A stretch of 64,000 bases of DNA from Conus ventricosus (lineage: Eukaryota > Mollusca > Gastropoda > Neogastropoda > Conidae). The position numbers and the translations under genes are program-made. The stretch covers positions 6,486,955-6,550,954 of the forward strand of contig CM031628.1 of the NCBI GenBank assembly GCA_018398815.1, in the 5' to 3' direction. Below, piece after piece: positions 22,416 to 34,711 of the stretch; the first letter of the stretch is position 1; each line of letters starts with the position of its first letter. The notes beneath the pieces were generated by a model. That model searched no databases. It had not been told where the DNA came from and saw nothing but the letters and a program-made list of their open reading frames with translations.

Positions 22416-23453
22416 GTCCCAAGTCCAGTTAAAAAATTAAAGAAATCCGGGCTCTGTCCCCTTCAAATACAAAACGGCAATTAAGCTACAGCATTTATGT
22501 AACTTTGTTGCAAAACAACCTACATCACCTGTTCTGCTGAGCAAACGGAAAAAAAACACAGAATTCTGACCAAAGATTGAACATAGGCTGGGAATCCGAA
22601 GTAAATAAATGAAAACACGTAAATACTGTTTCTCCATTATTTTTGCAAAAGTATCATTTCCATTGTCCTCCTTTGAAGCCCTTTGCAAAGATTATAACAG
22701 CACCCCAATACAAAAAAAACAAGTGTCGTGGGGGGAAAAAAAAATCAAAGGGCTACCAACATGGCTCAGAATATAGGAGGTTTTTTTCTTTCTGTTTTTT
22801 TTTCCAACAACTTTATGCACGAAAAACTGTGTTCCGTTGTTCTGAATTTGCAATACAGTTAATTTTCAACTAGATGTAGAATTAGAGCACAATTAACATT
22901 CACGTCAGTCAAATGAACCAGAATAGCCCTGCCACTTTAAAAAAATAAACTAAAAACAACAACAACACCCTATTCAACAATTACTTCAGTTTCTTACTCT
23001 ATATGTCATTCACCTGTCATGATGCAGTGAGTTGTCACTCTTTATATGAATGCAACCTTTCAAACTTAAACAGGGTGGTGCCAGGATAGATGTTTTGGGC
23101 CAGAATGAAGAGTCAAACAGGCAACCACAAGAACTGCCCACCCTGACAAAGCAATTTGACTGTAATTGTTCTGTTTTCAAGAGACACACCTTCCCAGATC
23201 GAAATTTGGAGCACTCAGTAATTCCCCCAAACTTACGATTGTCTGTCCAAACATAGTCAGTGTGGCAGTCCCAAATCTTGCCAAGTCTCACGAGGTTGGA
23301 ACAATATTGCCAGGTTTGATCAAATCCCCTGAGACTTTAAAACACATCGCACTTATAATCAGGCCTAAGAAATTTGGAAAAAAAAAGAGCTACCCAGTGT
23401 TTTTGTGAAGCACGTACAACTTCATATAAGCCCATAACCCATGGCTAAAACTA
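22416..23453. other. Probable 3' untranslated or intergenic DNA of the Ig-like gene, copy A
   Basis: No confident coding exon. The minus strand downstream of the stop at 23,454 would be transcript 3' region if the gene model is right. It differs from copy B by a 50-odd-base segment near 23,065-23,120, absent at about 49,117. Confidence 0.4.
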
Positions 23454-23581
23454 TCATTTTAAATCATAGCCAGGGGCCCTGTGGGTATAGGTGAAGGTGA
23501 AAGTGGGGACAATCTCCCGATGGTCTGAATGTTCCTGTTCATTGTGTCCATTGTAAAGATGATCAAATGTACAACATAAAA
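23454..23581 (-). CDS. Ig-like membrane protein, candidate last exon, copy A
   Basis: Proposed terminal coding exon. A 3' splice site ctttcag precedes 23,581 on the minus strand, and the phase (1) matches the end of the previous exon. It encodes about 42 residues of cytoplasmic tail containing TFDHLYNG and ending GYDLK before TGA at 23,454-23,456. Substitutions against copy B are partly synonymous in this frame, which supports it weakly. A (CA)n tract (TG on the coding strand) lies just upstream, where a polypyrimidine tract would normally be. It could instead be untranslated sequence. Confidence 0.35.
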
Positions 23582-23609
23582 CTGAAAGTCTAGCATTTGA
23601 TCCGTCCCA

Positions 23610-23659
23610 ACACACACACACACACACACACACACACCACACACACACACACACAACAC

Positions 23660-23716
<57 letters not shown>

Positions 23717-23728
23717 CACACACACAGA
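23610..23728. repeat. (CA)n microsatellite
   Basis: About 115 bp of CA with a few interruptions, in the proposed last intron of the Ig-like gene. The counterpart is 49,633-49,734. Confidence 0.95.
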
Positions 23729-23821
23729 GTGGAGACTGTTTACTCAAGTGTTTGTTTCTTTCTAACGTGACAGGCATCAAAACGACTCACAAACACGATG
23801 CCAGAATATCATGAAAATTAC

Positions 23822-24069
23822 CCTATGCTGGAACCATAGCATTTCTGATGAAAATAGCATCACTGCCCCCCAATGGGATTGCTGGGCCAGTGTGATGGGT
23901 AGGACTGTTGGAACTAGTTGGATTATTGGGGCCAGTGTGATTTGAAGTGTCGCAACAATGCAGAGATAACGGATTCATAGTCAGTGCAATGATGGTCAAA
24001 CCCGGCCACAGCTGTATGTGAGAAAAGACGTAAATCCCCTGGGTCACGTTGACCCTGACGTGGCTGTTG
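23822..24069 (-). CDS. Ig-like membrane protein, cytoplasmic-tail exon, copy A
   Basis: Follows the transmembrane exon in phase 0. The acceptor gtcctgaag precedes 24,069 behind a pyrimidine-rich stretch, and the donor gtaatt starts at 23,821 (gtaagt in copy B). It encodes a hydrophilic tail beginning QQPRQGQRDPGD, with a tyrosine in the acidic setting TDYESVIS, then a Ser/Thr/Pro/Asn-rich part (NNPTSSNSPTHHTGP). Copy A lacks two bases near 23,955, which breaks the frame there. Copy B has other breaks, so both sequences together support one open frame. Confidence 0.6.
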
Positions 24070-24310
24070 CTTCAGGACACAAAATGAAGACGGAGATGAA
24101 AGAATTCATTGTGAACACCCTCCCTCCCCTCCCCGCCCTTCCCTTTTCTGACTCCCACCTCACCTTCCCGCCACACCCCTTCACCGTCCCACCCTCTTCC
24201 CATCCTCCCCCCCCCCCCATTCTTCACTTCCTCCTTTTCATCCATTTTGACTGCCACATATGACAATGTTTTTCTTTTTTTCAGACAGAAATATGCAGAC
24301 ATTGTCTCAC

Positions 24311-24459
24311 CAGCACACGGCAATGCCATCGCCACCTCCACACCAGGATGACGACAACGATAATGATGATGATGATGACAGCCAACACCACGCACATTCC
24401 AACAGCAAATCCCAAATAAAAAGGGCCGTCACTCTCTGCACCTGACGATCCACCACACC
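24311..24459 (-). CDS. Ig-like membrane protein, transmembrane exon, copy A
   Basis: 149-nt exon with acceptor tttatctag and donor ctg/gtgaga. It starts in phase 1 and ends in phase 0. It encodes a short Gly/Ser/Glu juxtamembrane stretch (GGSSGAESDGPF), then about 25 hydrophobic residues (LGFAVGMCVVLAV followed by a run of Ile and Val), then a basic WRWRWHCR stop-transfer. This is a single-pass transmembrane helix with the tail on the cytosolic side. The Ile run is coded by an ATC trinucleotide repeat. The frame is intact in this copy. Confidence 0.7.
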
Positions 24460-24718
24460 CTAGATAAACACAAGCATCAAGCACAGCCATCAAGACGTCT
24501 CCAGGAAAGCTTGCAACACAAAAAGAGAATACATACCAAACCATTGATCTCTTAAACATTATGGTCATTGTCAGGAATATATCAGTGCAATGAATCTTGA
24601 ACATCTACATGTCATCGGTGCTGTCTACACATCCATTTGGAGGCAAATTTCGACTGTTAGCATGAAATCTCGAACAAAAATGATGAAATCATATAAGAAT
24701 AATTCCTACTGGCTGCTA

Positions 24719-25048
<330 letters not shown>

Positions 25049-25086
25049 GTCTACACGCATGCCACGTTGGCCTAACCATCCAGTAC

Positions 25087-25415
25087 CTATACACAACACG
25101 CGAAAACGGAAGTGTCCGCTGCCCAGGCTGTTGGTGACGGTCACCTGGTAGAAACTGGACACCGTGTCCATGTTGACGTTGGTCACTGTCACTGTGCACG
25201 TGGACTGGTAGACGACCCCTGGTTTAGGCTGACACACACCTGTCGGTTGGATCCGAGAGTCACTGACCTCCATGGGTTGTGTGTCAGTGGTTGATGTGCC
25301 CAGGTAGGAAAACGTGGGTTGCTCAGGTGGGGGGTAGGCGGTGACATCAAAGGTGAGAGACACAGGGTAACTTTCGATGGTCACTGTTTCTACGTCATAA
25401 CGTCCACTTGGGGAC
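25087..25415 (-). CDS. Ig-like membrane protein, Ig-like domain exon, copy A
   Basis: 329-nt exon, acceptor tacgcag and donor atag/gtactg, phase 1 at both ends, which is typical of Ig-domain exons. It encodes roughly one Ig-like domain: V-T-I-E-S-Y-P-V, then LTFDVTAYPPPEQPTF, TGVCQPKPGVVYQSTCTV, and SFYQVTVTNSLGSG. The last matches the F-G strand pattern Y-x-C-x-V-x-N-x-x-G, with the usual Cys replaced. It is probably the membrane-proximal extracellular domain of a receptor or adhesion-type protein. Copy A lacks one base in a G run near 25,411, shifting the frame at the start. Copy B is intact there but shifted later. Upstream exons were not found before the gap at 26,371. Confidence 0.65.
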
Positions 25416-26370
25416 CTGCGTATAACATATCATACATATGCATGTTTTACTGCTTGAAAGCGCGCGAAATATTTATTTAACTTTGCAGGTGGGAGTATAA
25501 ATGTGTGTCCTATATTATTCACACTTTTGGGGAAGCTGACTCCTAGGAGGGGCGTGAACTCAGACTGGAACAGGGAATGACGTTGTTAACACTGGCTGAT
25601 AACGAGCAGTATCAAACACAGATGAAAACAACCAGCAAGACCTAGTCGTATGGATGAAAGGCTTTTTTTCTTTCTTTTTTTTCAAATGGGCGACTGTTTA
25701 TTCAGAATCAGATGCTGAAATTTACAATTGTTAAAATTGGGAGACAAAAGTATTTTTGTTTTAAACCTTCACAAGACTGCAGGTTTGAATGAATCTTTAC
25801 ATCCTACACGTGCATGTATGCATGCATGTATGTGTGTATGTATGTAAGTGACGTCAGACAATGGCGACCGAGAGGCTATGCCTTCACATCACTCTGCTGG
25901 TTTTGAAATTTAGCATTCATCGGGAATACGTATCCTTGAAACACAGTCTGATGATACAATGAGCTGGTTCACTGGTTGCAGAAGTGACAGTTTCAGTGAC
26001 AGTTGCAATCCAGAGTGGCACAATCCGAACGTGTGATCAATCCTGTCAGCGACACATGCAACCACTGCCAATGGGTTTTTTACAGTTTGTATTGACTGTG
26101 CCAGGATGGAGACATTGGGCTCCCTTCACCAAAACGATCCTGGATGACTAGTGGATGGGTTTTAAAAGGACTGAATTGTTGAATCAATCCGAACACAGCA
26201 TGCAGGCACCACCATTAATTCGTTCACAGGGATGTTTAAATGTTGCTCCATCTCCTATAAGAATTTTTGAAATCTTACAATTTTAGGAAGTTCCCGCGTG
26301 TCATTAACCATATGATGTCGCCAATACAGAGTCATCATCCGTCCAGATTGAACTTCGGTTTGGGTTTTGG
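25416..26370. other. Intron/intergenic DNA upstream of the Ig-like exon, copy A
   Basis: No exon recognised. The sequence is almost identical to 51,410-52,350, apart from scattered indels, and runs into the assembly gap. Confidence 0.6.
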
Positions 26371-27370
26371 NNNNNNNNNNNNNNNNNNNNNNNNNNNNNN
26401 NNNNNNNNNNNNNNNNNNNNNNNNNNNNNNNNNNNNNNNNNNNNNNNNNNNNNNNNNNNNNNNNNNNNNNNNNNNNNNNNNNNNNNNNNNNNNNNNNNNN
26501 NNNNNNNNNNNNNNNNNNNNNNNNNNNNNNNNNNNNNNNNNNNNNNNNNNNNNNNNNNNNNNNNNNNNNNNNNNNNNNNNNNNNNNNNNNNNNNNNNNNN
26601 NNNNNNNNNNNNNNNNNNNNNNNNNNNNNNNNNNNNNNNNNNNNNNNNNNNNNNNNNNNNNNNNNNNNNNNNNNNNNNNNNNNNNNNNNNNNNNNNNNNN
26701 NNNNNNNNNNNNNNNNNNNNNNNNNNNNNNNNNNNNNNNNNNNNNNNNNNNNNNNNNNNNNNNNNNNNNNNNNNNNNNNNNNNNNNNNNNNNNNNNNNNN
26801 NNNNNNNNNNNNNNNNNNNNNNNNNNNNNNNNNNNNNNNNNNNNNNNNNNNNNNNNNNNNNNNNNNNNNNNNNNNNNNNNNNNNNNNNNNNNNNNNNNNN
26901 NNNNNNNNNNNNNNNNNNNNNNNNNNNNNNNNNNNNNNNNNNNNNNNNNNNNNNNNNNNNNNNNNNNNNNNNNNNNNNNNNNNNNNNNNNNNNNNNNNNN
27001 NNNNNNNNNNNNNNNNNNNNNNNNNNNNNNNNNNNNNNNNNNNNNNNNNNNNNNNNNNNNNNNNNNNNNNNNNNNNNNNNNNNNNNNNNNNNNNNNNNNN
27101 NNNNNNNNNNNNNNNNNNNNNNNNNNNNNNNNNNNNNNNNNNNNNNNNNNNNNNNNNNNNNNNNNNNNNNNNNNNNNNNNNNNNNNNNNNNNNNNNNNNN
27201 NNNNNNNNNNNNNNNNNNNNNNNNNNNNNNNNNNNNNNNNNNNNNNNNNNNNNNNNNNNNNNNNNNNNNNNNNNNNNNNNNNNNNNNNNNNNNNNNNNNN
27301 NNNNNNNNNNNNNNNNNNNNNNNNNNNNNNNNNNNNNNNNNNNNNNNNNNNNNNNNNNNNNNNNNNNNNN
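26371..27370. other. Assembly gap (1000 N)
   Basis: Exactly 1000 unknown bases, the second scaffold gap. Confidence 1.
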
Positions 27371-27804
27371 CTAAAGTTTACGGATGAAAAATGTACAGGC
27401 TGATTGTCAGACCAGGTGGGATGTTACTGAGACAGTCAGACACTGGAACTCAGGGCAGTCGTGTAACAGGAACTGTGTGCATTTCTGCCTCAACCTTCAC
27501 AACTCTGAAGACCACAAAGTGGAACTTCTAACTAAAGGCATAGGTAAGAAGACAGACTGGATTTAGGGTTCCTTGGTCAGCATATCCTTAGATGGCTTTG
27601 AAGCATTCTCATGCGTAGGCGTTGCCCCACAACTTCTTTGTAGATTGCTTGTTTCATCTGAAGGTTGTGGCAAAATTTGTGTTTTCTTGTTTTCGTAACA
27701 CTGCAGTGTTAAATGTATTCTCCTCGTACCCCCATTTATCAATTTGCTAGTCAGACCGCACAATACTAGGTATGTGAGAGAAGAAAGAGATAGAGGATAG
27801 AGAG

Positions 27805-27843
<39 letters not shown>

Positions 27844-28200
27844 TAGAGGAGAAGAGATAAAGAGAAGAGAGAGAGAGAGAGAGAGAGACAGAAATACAGA
27901 CAGACATACAGATCGACAGACAGACAGACAGACAAACAGAAGAGACAGATGGGCTTGCGGGGGCTGTGAAGCTGAGGGAAGGGGTTAGTGGGGAGGGAGG
28001 TGGTATCCTTTTCATACAAAATATTCCTGGCAATGTTGTTGATCTCGTTTACGGTGGAAAGCAATTAGATTATCAAAACGTTTTTAATGCGCTATTTATG
28101 AGCATGAATTGTTATCAAGTTGATTTTGGTCCAATCACGAACAATGCAGTTTCTGCTTTACAAATAGAAAACGCTGATCACCTGTGCTTACAACCGTAAA
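27371..28200. other. Unassigned DNA with (GA)n tract
   Basis: No gene seen. (GA)n and (GACA)n repeats occupy about 27,778-27,945. Confidence 0.7.
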
Positions 28201-31030
28201 GTCAAAACTGAAATACCGAACTCAAAGAAAGCAAACACTGAACAACGTGATAAATACTTACTATCTCTCTTCCTACATGGACGTCTAAGGCATACTCTAG
28301 TGATTCACCAGTGTCAGATTGTCAGAACAGACCACCGCCATCGTAACGCTGTCAATCATCGCTCCACTTCAAACCCATACCCAGTAGAGTAGTCGTCCCC
28401 ACAAGAAAATCAACATCAGTGCCTACAGACCAGACTGAAGTGAAAGCTGACTTCCAGACTAACTACATTCGAGGCTAGACAGACCCCAGACAGCCCACTT
28501 ATTTCCCTCCCCTTGACGTACACTCTGGGAATACCAGAAAATTCCTCCATCCCACAGGCATCTGAAAGAAGTCCTCGAGTTCACCACCAAAAAGAACTAA
28601 AGACGAGTGGTTCGTCCTTAGAACAAACACTATTACAGAAGTTACAGTCGAAGAAGATGATCTGCACACCAAGTACAACCTCGCTAGCCAGGTTGCTCTG
28701 GAAGACATTCACATACCGCCTTGCTGCAGCAACCTCCAGCGCATGCCCTAACGAGTTATGCAAAAGAATGGTGGTAAACCATCGCCTGAGAAAACTCAGC
28801 TTTGCGCCCCGAACCCTCCCACAAAAAAAACTAGGTAAATACAGAGTGTTTCTACTAAGACCTAAAGGCGTTGTACGGCCTCCTTGACATAACCAGGTAC
28901 CAGAGTCCCCTTCGCATCGCAGCCGAACAAGCGCTACTCACAGACATTGGCATCCATCCTGAGCCGCTGTTCTGAAGCAATATTTCCATGCACTCATCAT
29001 CTCTGTACCGTACAGTCCAAAGATGCAGCAAATGCAGCGTATCCTGCAACATCCAGTCCAAGAGCTGAACTTGATGAGGAGTCGACACAGGAGATCACCA
29101 ATGCCAATAGTCCAACAGCTAAAAAGCTATGCGGCAAGGAGCAGCAAGTTGACGGCATACCACCCGCGAATATGGATCCATGGAGGGCCCTCCACCGGTC
29201 CACATCAAACTACATGAGATGCTGTCATTCTGTTGGGAGCAAGGCAAACTACCCATGAACTCTCATCTGCAGTCATCATCATCCTGTATAAAAAGCAAGG
29301 GGAGAAAAATCAGACGTGCTACCCAGGTTACCGAGCGGCACACCTTCTCTCAATCGCAGGCAATATCCTCGCTAGGGTTTTTGCTGAACATACAGAACGC
29401 CCCCTATCGCCAATGAACACCACCTGAGATCCATGTGGCTTCAGGATCCAACAGGAGCAACCACCTACATGGTATGTGTCCTCACTCCAGCTCAGCATGA
29501 AGAGCACGGCGAGCAGAATCAAGGGGACTCCTCAATACAACACGTTTTGTCGATCTCACTAAAAAGCCTTTCGACATACTGTTAGCAGGAAAGGGTCTTT
29601 TGACAAATTCTTGAAAAACTGGCCTGTCCACCAAAATCCTAAGCATGATCAACCAGCTGCATGAAGACCAACAGGGGCATGGATAGACTCACGGGTGTCC
29701 CTTCGGACCATTTCCTCTCAAAACGCGTCTAAGCAGGGCTGTGTTCTAGCTCCGAAACAACTCGCTTCAGCATCTTTTTTAGCAATGACGCTCCAGCAGA
29801 CCCATGTCCTTGGAGACCTTGAAGACAAAGATGGCGTCTACATCCACAACGCAATGATTGCCTCCCCTGTTCAACCTGCGGCTGACTACAGGCCCCACAC
29901 AAAGACGCTTCGAGCATTTGATCCAAGAGCTCCTTATTCGCATAGCATGCTGCCCCTCGTTGCACACTACATGAACAGCTCAACAAATGCTAACGATCCA
30001 GCTTTGCAGAGTCTGCACAGCTCTTTGACTGGAAAATAGCCTAAAAAGACAGAACTCCCTGCAATCAGCCCTGCTACCCCATCAGAGTTTCACTCACCTC
30101 ACATCACAGTAGTCCAGTCAGAGCTGAACACACAGACCATCCAGTTATCAGCTATCTGGGTGTACCATCACTTCAGGAAGATGCCAATGCTTTATAAAGA
30201 AAATGACAACAGACTGGCCAAACAAACCGTGCAATACGGAAGACTCTCAACAAACGAGTGTGGTAACAACCGGCATTTGAAGCCAAGCTACCAGGAATCA
30301 CGTTTTTCTGTTGTGTCATCATACAACCACACTGTTCCAGTACTGCTTCAGAGTCGTGGGACCTTTACCGCACCAACCTGCGACTCCTTGAATGGCTTCC
30401 AGGCAAATGCCGCTGGCATATGCACAAATCTCAACATCCTTGATTGGACCTTTACCACCTAAACGTTCGAAGAAGTCATCGAAAGAGCGATGTCCCTTCA
30501 ATCATAGAAAGACTCAACTGTCATAAGGTACACAACTGAGCTCTGGGCAGGGCACGGTTCCTCCAGGATGGAGGATCAACTGCCTGCCAAAAAAACATAC
30601 CAAAAATATTTCCTGCCTATACGTAGATGACTTGTCCACTTGCCATCCGAGTAGTGAGGACCTAAAAAGCTGCTGCTACCAGCAAAGACAATCTAAATAA
30701 AGCCCTCAGTACCTGACACATAGACCACCTCCAGTGGCATACCTCCGCATGCGACCAGGCGCCTGGAGAGTAGCACGAATCACACAGGCTGCATCGTCGT
30801 TTGAAGCCCTCGCTCAGAGAAAGTCCTGATAAAGAGGCAAAGGAGGAAAGCACCCAGCATCTCAAGAACCACTGGACCCGACGCTGACATCTGTTGCCGA
30901 TTTAGGCCAGAAGCATCCTGTCCCGCATAGGACACATTACGCCAACTAGCGCATCCCTGGCAACCAACGGTAGGACCAACCCCCTCAATATAATCTTCGT
31001 CTGTGAAGCCAAGCCAAGAATAAATCTCCC
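28200..31030 (+). mobile_element. LINE-2: APE-type non-LTR retrotransposon, copy 2
   Basis: Plus-strand copy of the element seen at 6,851-8,787. The RT entry reads D-G-I-P-P then W-I-H-G-G-P (about 29,152-29,190), then CWEQGKLPM (about 29,233-29,260), LYKKQGEKNQTCYPGYRAAH and SIAGNILARVFAEH (29,286-29,395). Palm and C-terminal blocks follow (KQGCVLAP near 29,733, DNRLAKQT near 30,208). A 3' segment around 31,000-31,030 is shared with the inverted copy. Endonuclease remains before 29,000 are barely readable. Frames change often, so it is inactive. The family resemblance is to LINEs mis-annotated as craniofacial development protein 2-like; the clade is not assigned. Confidence 0.8.
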
Positions 31031-31500
31031 TTTATTTCACAGGCTTGCCTTTTATCAAATCAAACAGAATTTCAAACAGGCGTGGTATGAAAACATACCA
31101 TGTCACAACAATAAATTGAAAGAGCGAAATGTCTTTTCTTACTTTTCATTGAGTTGAGAGATTGTTTGTCTGCTTCAAAATCTTTTTTCAGTCAACTTGG
31201 CAGCGAGAAATGACAAACGACCTAATGACGCACTGAGGAAGTCGCAGAGGTCCATCATCCAGCCAAGTAAACGTCACCATGGTGTACAACACAGGATTAA
31301 CGTCAACGAGAAAAGAGGCGTCCAAGGTTATTAGTCGCTAAAATATGATAATTCCAGGTCATGATACGGATATTACCTGTGCCGTCCTACAAGTCCTGCA
31401 ACATTGGATGCAGATAAACACTGGGGTCAGACCAACCCATTCTGATCTGAAAGCAAATCAGCGTTACACTGAGGCAGATGATAAAATAAAAAGAATTCTC
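31031..31500. other. Noncoding DNA of the inverted duplication
   Basis: No gene. It matches 6,411-6,850 in reverse orientation. Confidence 0.65.
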
Positions 31501-31690
31501 TCTCTCTCACTCACACCCTCATACTCTCGACTCTCTCTATCATGTCTCTCTCGCATCCTCCGTCTCTCCTCACTCTCCCCGTCTGGCCACGTGTATTTTA
31601 CATATATATATATATAAATATAATATATATATAATATATATATATATATATCTTATATATATATAGTATATATAGATATATATATATAAC
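31495..31690. repeat. (CT)n and (TA)n microsatellites
   Basis: Degenerate CT repeat to about 31,580, then TA-rich repeat at 31,598-31,690. Inverted counterpart of 6,255-6,410. Confidence 0.9.
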
Positions 31691-31785
31691 AACAAAACCT
31701 AAATAAATACCAAGGATATAGTAACGAGCAACCATTCCAGCAAACATAAAAGCAGCTTGGTGTTGCTAAAGACTTAAAGAAACAT

Positions 31786-32375
31786 AGAATTAATAAACAA
31801 AGTCTTGCTCTTATGTCTTAGATTGAGAAATAGGGGAGATACTGTCCCTCATCACTGTGTCTTAGAGGATATCTTTTAATAATTTAATATTATTTTTCTA
31901 CTTTTTCACAAGAAAATGTAGCTTGTTTTCTCTTTCATGAATTTTCGGTTTGCTTCTTAGTGTGTCAGCCATAGGTTGGTTTTTCGAAAACTCAACAAAC
32001 ATGACTACGGTATTGCACACCAGCCTTTTCTGGATAGCATTCTTCTATTAAAACTGAAGAAGGCAGAGGAGTCACTTACCACTTCCGCGGTGCACCTGAG
32101 GAGAAACAATACAAGGTTTTACGAAATCCGGTATCTGAGCATGGATTATGTTAAGAGAGTTCCCTCCCATTGAGATTTGTCTCCCCCTTGTGACTATAAT
32201 CCATGGCTAAAGGCTCATATTGAGAAGCATTTCATTTTATTATTTTTCCCCATTCACCCGACTCAAGCACATACTGTTAGCAGAATTATCTACCAAACTC
32301 AGATATTAAATGCATATCCACCCCCCAATTTCATCCAATCAAAGACTTAAGAGCAAGCTTTGTTTATAAGTTCAT
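31786..32375. mobile_element. MITE, copy 2 (inverted)
   Basis: Terminal repeats near 31,786-31,840 and 32,325-32,375 are inverted to each other and match the MITE at 5,601-6,173. They carry more mismatches than copy 1. No coding sequence. Confidence 0.7.
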
Positions 32376-32461
32376 ATAATATATATAAATAAAAAATTAT
32401 ATATAAATATATATATATATATATATAAAAATATATATATATATTATATATAAATATATAA
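32376..32461. repeat. (TA)n tract
   Basis: AT-only repeat between the MITE and Tc1-like element, counterpart of 5,543-5,600. Confidence 0.9.
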
Positions 32462-34052
32462 AACTTGACTTCCATTAAAAAACGCGAAAACAAAAAAGAC
32501 TAAAGAGTTGAAAGCGAGAATTCAACGAAATATGATTCCATGTACACCTGTCAGAGTGAAAAAGACATCAGCAATATTCTTGTCGTGTCGAAAATCCAAG
32601 GTTATAGTGAACAAACCAGCTTGACGTCCTAATACCGTGCGTGTGGCCACATTTGCCGTTGACACTGCTTGAACCTGCGCACATTGAGTGGACAGAATTA
32701 TTGAAGCCCTCTTGGCACACTCCATCCCACACAAGGACAATGTCCTTGTGAATTTGATTCTGCTGTAGCAGTCATGAACCCCAGGAGGTCCAACGCGTCT
32801 GCCAAGGTAACATCCCCCAAAAATGTTCTATTTGTTATAAATCGGTACTGAGGTCTAGCGCATTTCAACACATTTGACGTTGTTATGCTGAAGAAATTGC
32901 CTCGGTGGCCCTGGCGGTGAGTGTGTCTTGCATGTACATTTGTAATGGTCCATTTGGGTGTTGCACAAAAAAGGAACGACATGGGGTTCTAGCACCTGGC
33001 TGATTGAAAGCGCTGAGCAATGACACGCCTGTCCACTACCAGTGACCAATGTTCTGAAAAGATGAACTGTCCCTGCGTTTGGCTTAATGCAATTGCACCC
33101 CAACATAACTTTCGGGCTCTCCCCAGGGGTCCGCTCTACAACAACAGTAGTCAGCGTATCGTTCAACGGCAGGTCGAACGCCAAATTCTGACACGACCGT
33201 CAGCCATGTCAATGACCAAAACGCACACATCTGAGAATCAGAGATTCGTACCCCGACTGCTGCCTGCCGCCAGTTAATTCAGGCTTGTGCCCAGACTTCA
33301 GCCTGACCAGCCGGTGTTCTTGTGTCAGTAACGGACACTATGTAAGGACTCCTACATACCATCCCAATTCACCTGAAGACTAGAGGCCGGTCCTGGTGCA
33401 CCAAAGTTGGAGGCTTATACAAAGCAGCGGAGATTACCAGGCACCTGTCGAGAAGTGTTAGCGGCTGTTGCCGTCCTGTCCCTCAGATGGGTTACGCGAA
33501 CAAGATGGAGATCCACTCTAGTTGTTCGACAGCGAGGAACGGCCTTCCGGGTACGGATCAACATTGATACCATAGTGACGTCTCAGCTGTGCTCGAGACG
33601 ATAGATTGTTGATAATGTGGACGTTAAAGTAGTGTTGTGCGTGACCTTCCAGGCATCCACACCAGCCTCCAGATGGCCTAGTGGCACGATTGCGTATCCA
33701 CTGCGTCGTAGTCTAGGCAACACTGTAGCGCTCAAGGACTTCAAGTCGTTACCTGAACCTTGTAAGCGCTGGCTTTATAAATGCTGCATGCCCTCGTTAC
33801 ATGTCGCAGGTTAACTTTGCTCTGCATGGTAGAGCACGTGTCCTAACATCAGCAACCAGATTGGGGGCCCAATTATTTGTTGACCCACCAAAGCCGGGAA
33901 TGATTTTGCTCACAACAATTTTATTTCACTGCACTATGAGACATTGGAACCCAAACAACTGGCCACAATACGATCAATATTTTCACCCCATTTTCACCTC
34001 TGAAAAAAGAGCTTTCAAATTTTCGCGTTTTATATATAAAGTCAGTATAAAT
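32462..34052 (-). mobile_element. Tc1/mariner-like transposon, copy 2 (inverted)
   Basis: Bounded by acttccattaaaaaacgcg at the left and, in complement, a matching terminus near 34,020-34,052. The interior is the same DD34E transposase on the minus strand, with more damage than copy 1. PSPPGP-type blocks before the catalytic core and the core itself are only recoverable by alignment with 4,342-5,440. Confidence 0.8.
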
Positions 34053-34329
34053 ATATAAATATAGTAATATAAAAAAAAAAAAAATATATATATAAGAATA
34101 TAATTAAATATATATATATATAGAATATAATATAATATATATATAAAAATGTGAGTGTGTGTGTAGTGTTGTGTTAGTGTAGTGTGTGTGTGTGTGTGTG
34201 TGAGTAGTGAGCCTATGTTTGTGCGTATGCTTGGAGTCGTGTGTGGTGCGTGTGTGTGTGTGTGTGTGTGTGTGATGTTGTGTGTGTGTTTGTGTGTGTG
34301 TGTTGTGTGCGCATTATGAGTTGTGTGTG

Positions 34330-34364
<35 letters not shown>

Positions 34365-34375
34365 CGTGCATGTAA
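34053..34375. repeat. (TA)n and (GT)n microsatellites
   Basis: AT-rich repeat to about 34,150, then imperfect GT repeat. Inverted counterpart of 3,826-4,049. Confidence 0.9.
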
Positions 34376-34711
34376 TGAGTGTGTACGTATTCTTGCATCA
34401 TATTGTTATGAACAATTTATACCCGTGATAATCATTATATATACCACACTTAACAAAATACCTTTCAAGGTGGTAATGGAGGAGATCATTATGAACTTTC
34501 GGCTGGTCCGTACAAGCTCTGGATATGTTCAGGCTAGAAGCAATGAGGGGGAAGGAGCAAAAGAAGGGACCATGAGCAACACGGAAAACAAAGACAGAGT
34601 AAACAGAGGGCAAAACGAGCTGTGACAGACTTGAGCAAGGTGAGAGAGAGAGAGAAGGAGAGAGAGAGAGATAGAGAGAGGAGAGAGATTATATGAGAGA
34701 GCGATAGAAGA
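34376..34711. other. Noncoding DNA and (GA)n
   Basis: Counterpart of 3,481-3,825 in reverse. GA repeat lies at about 34,640-34,700. No gene. Confidence 0.7.

Noticed and set aside
24260..24290. Plus-strand splice acceptor (pyrimidine tract then cag)
   Set aside because: No open plus-strand exon follows, and the region is explained by the minus-strand gene with its donor at 24,310.
28510..28890. A 124-codon plus-strand open frame as a host gene
   Set aside because: It lies within the degraded 5' half of LINE-2.
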